Position numbers and translations under genes: made by a program. A stretch of 14,226 bases of DNA, taken from NCBI GenBank assembly GCA_003450555.1, contig DMFQ01000430.1:1031-15256 (forward strand), given 5' to 3'. Under the pieces are notes generated by a model. The model did no database searches, had not been told where the DNA came from, and was given only the letters and a program-made list of their open reading frames with translations. The DNA comes from Ktedonobacter sp. Lineage in GTDB: Bacteria > Chloroflexota > Ktedonobacteria > Ktedonobacterales > Ktedonobacteraceae. This document shows positions 13,119-14,226 of the stretch, one piece after another (position 1 is the stretch's first letter; every line of letters begins with the position of its first letter).

Positions 13119-14226
13119 GTGAACCGCAAATGTACATCTACGCTCTGGCTTCCCCTGCAACTCGCGCTTGGTCTCGTCATCATTGGCCTTTTAGTTAGCG
13201 CGTGTTCGCTGCCAGGCGTTCAATCTACTACCAATACCAACACCACAAGCCTTACTCCAAAGCCAACGCCTAAGAAATCTACGCATACAGTGGCAAGTCA
13301 ACCATCCGGCACAGGCAAGCTTCCCTCTGGCACACCCTTACCGCAGGATGAAGTCAAACCGCTGACCTTCAACCTGGCCTATAACGATGGAGCTATGGAG
13401 CAAGATGTGGCGCAAATCTTCACACCTGGCTCCGCCACATTCCACCAATACCTGACCCCGGATCAGATTGTACAGCGCTACGCGCTCTCGGGTGTCCAGC
13501 AGCAGCAAGTAACGGACTGGCTGACACAGCATGGCTATACCATTGATGCAACCGATTCACTCCACACGTCTATCAAAGTCCACGCCACTGTTGCCAACAT
13601 CGAACATACCTTGAATATCAAACTCAATTCCTATACGATCGACGGCTATCAGTTCTTTTTGCAGCAGGGTGAACCTAAGCTACCGGAACCTGTATCCTCG
13701 CTCGTCACTTCGGTTATCGGTCTGGATAATTTTGCTTTTCCGCAATTTCAGCCGCCATTCGGTTTTGCATCGCATACTGCCACCACGCTCTCCAGCGATT
13801 GTAGCAAGTATGGAGCAAAACAGACGCTGACGCGCAACAAATTGGCTGCCGCGTACCAGGTCTCTCAGCTCTATCAACAAGGGTACCAGGGAGAGGGTAT
13901 GACGATTGGTGTAGCTGAATTCGGCGATACCTACAATCCCCAGGACCTGGCGGCCTTATGCCACCTGCGCCGGTATTGCCGGCTCCAAATGTCCAGAATA
14001 TTGATGTGGACGGCCACCTCGCGTCTGGTACGGGACAAGGCGAGGCAACTATGGACCTGGAACTTATAGCCGGGCTTGCTCCAAAGGCGCAAATTCTCGA
14101 TTACCAGACCGATGGCAAGAGTACTTCCTTTGCTCAGTCGATGGTCGATGTCTTCAATCGGGTTGCCTCAGACCACAAAGTACAGGTGTTAAGCGTCAGT
14201 TATGGCACTTATGAAAGCGCTTTCAG
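13119..14226 (+). CDS. S53 family (kumamolisin-like) protease precursor lipoprotein, frameshifted and partial
   Basis: A secreted acid-type serine-carboxyl protease precursor. The GTG at 13119 is chosen because AGGAGG lies 5 nt upstream; an in-frame GTG at 13065 would precede that site. The signal peptide (residues 1-28) ends in lipobox LVSAC with Cys29, followed by a Thr/Pro/Lys-rich linker. The pro-kumamolisin activation domain spans about residues 85-220 (HQYLTPDQIVQRYALS, WLTQHGYTI). The peptidase domain begins around TRNKLAAAYQVSQLY and GMTIGVAEFGD. The frame then breaks near 13956: continuing it ends at 14069 in unrelated residues, while the -1 frame from 13958 gives the family sequence, including E-x3-D (GEATMD, codons at 14042-14056), the catalytic Glu and Asp of sedolisins, and LSVSYG. 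The catalytic Ser lies beyond the window. Confidence 0.85.
13950..13960 (+). other. Frameshift site in the S53 protease gene
   Basis: GCG-GCC-TTA-TGC in the upstream frame; one extra T in the TT at 13956-13957 would read GCG-GCC-TTT-ATG-CCA and join the two halves. It is not a standard slippery heptamer, so a real deletion or a base-calling error is more likely than programmed shifting. Confidence 0.75.

Overview
The window looks like chromosomal DNA of a free-living bacterium, most likely a Ktedonobacteria-type Chloroflexota. That placement is inferred from gene content: an Rsm22-type methyltransferase, a frameshifted S53 (kumamolisin-like) protease with a lipoprotein signal, a tiny SWIM zinc-finger protein, a DUF1003 membrane protein, a cupredoxin lipoprotein and a mnmA-lepA operon. 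No rRNA, tRNA, CRISPR array, transposase or phage gene was seen.

Layout, left to right. (1) 9-4554, minus strand: a tight operon of two half-size ABC exporters, spaced 1 nt apart and forming a heterodimer with one degenerate ATP site, followed 12 nt later by an Rsm22-like methyltransferase with a four-cysteine Fe-S arrangement. (2) 4742-5743, minus strand: an unrecognised 66-aa helical protein and a type-1 copper cupredoxin lipoprotein, each with its own promoter and nearby inverted repeats. (3) 5974-7578, plus strand: an SRPBCC (COQ10/polyketide-cyclase-like) protein with a disordered tail and a strong terminator, then a two-TM DUF1003 protein with its own promoter. (4) 7617-8067, plus strand: a near-consensus sigma70 promoter drives about 415 nt of hairpin-rich sequence with no convincing long gene. 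(5) 8022-11182, minus strand: mnmA and lepA overlap by 4 nt. A terminator-like hairpin lies in the mnmA leader and a hairpin sharing its core sequence ends the lepA transcript. (6) 11241-11970, plus strand: a small single-TM protein with a long hairpin-containing leader and a textbook terminator. (7) 12031-12312, minus strand: a 93-aa SWIM zinc-finger protein. (8) 12626-12892, minus strand: a promoter-terminator pair about 230 nt apart with no convincing protein gene, a candidate small RNA. (9) 13119 to the end, plus strand: an S53 protease precursor lipoprotein whose frame is broken by an apparent one-base deletion near 13956; it runs off the window.

Three products belong to translation: MnmA (tRNA U34 2-thiolation), LepA/EF4 (ribosome GTPase) and Rsm22 (ribosome-associated). 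The ABC exporter, cupredoxin, SRPBCC, DUF1003 and protease genes act at or outside the membrane. The most original material is in the non-coding parts: two candidate RNA genes, the paired mnmA-lepA hairpins and several promoter-proximal dyads.
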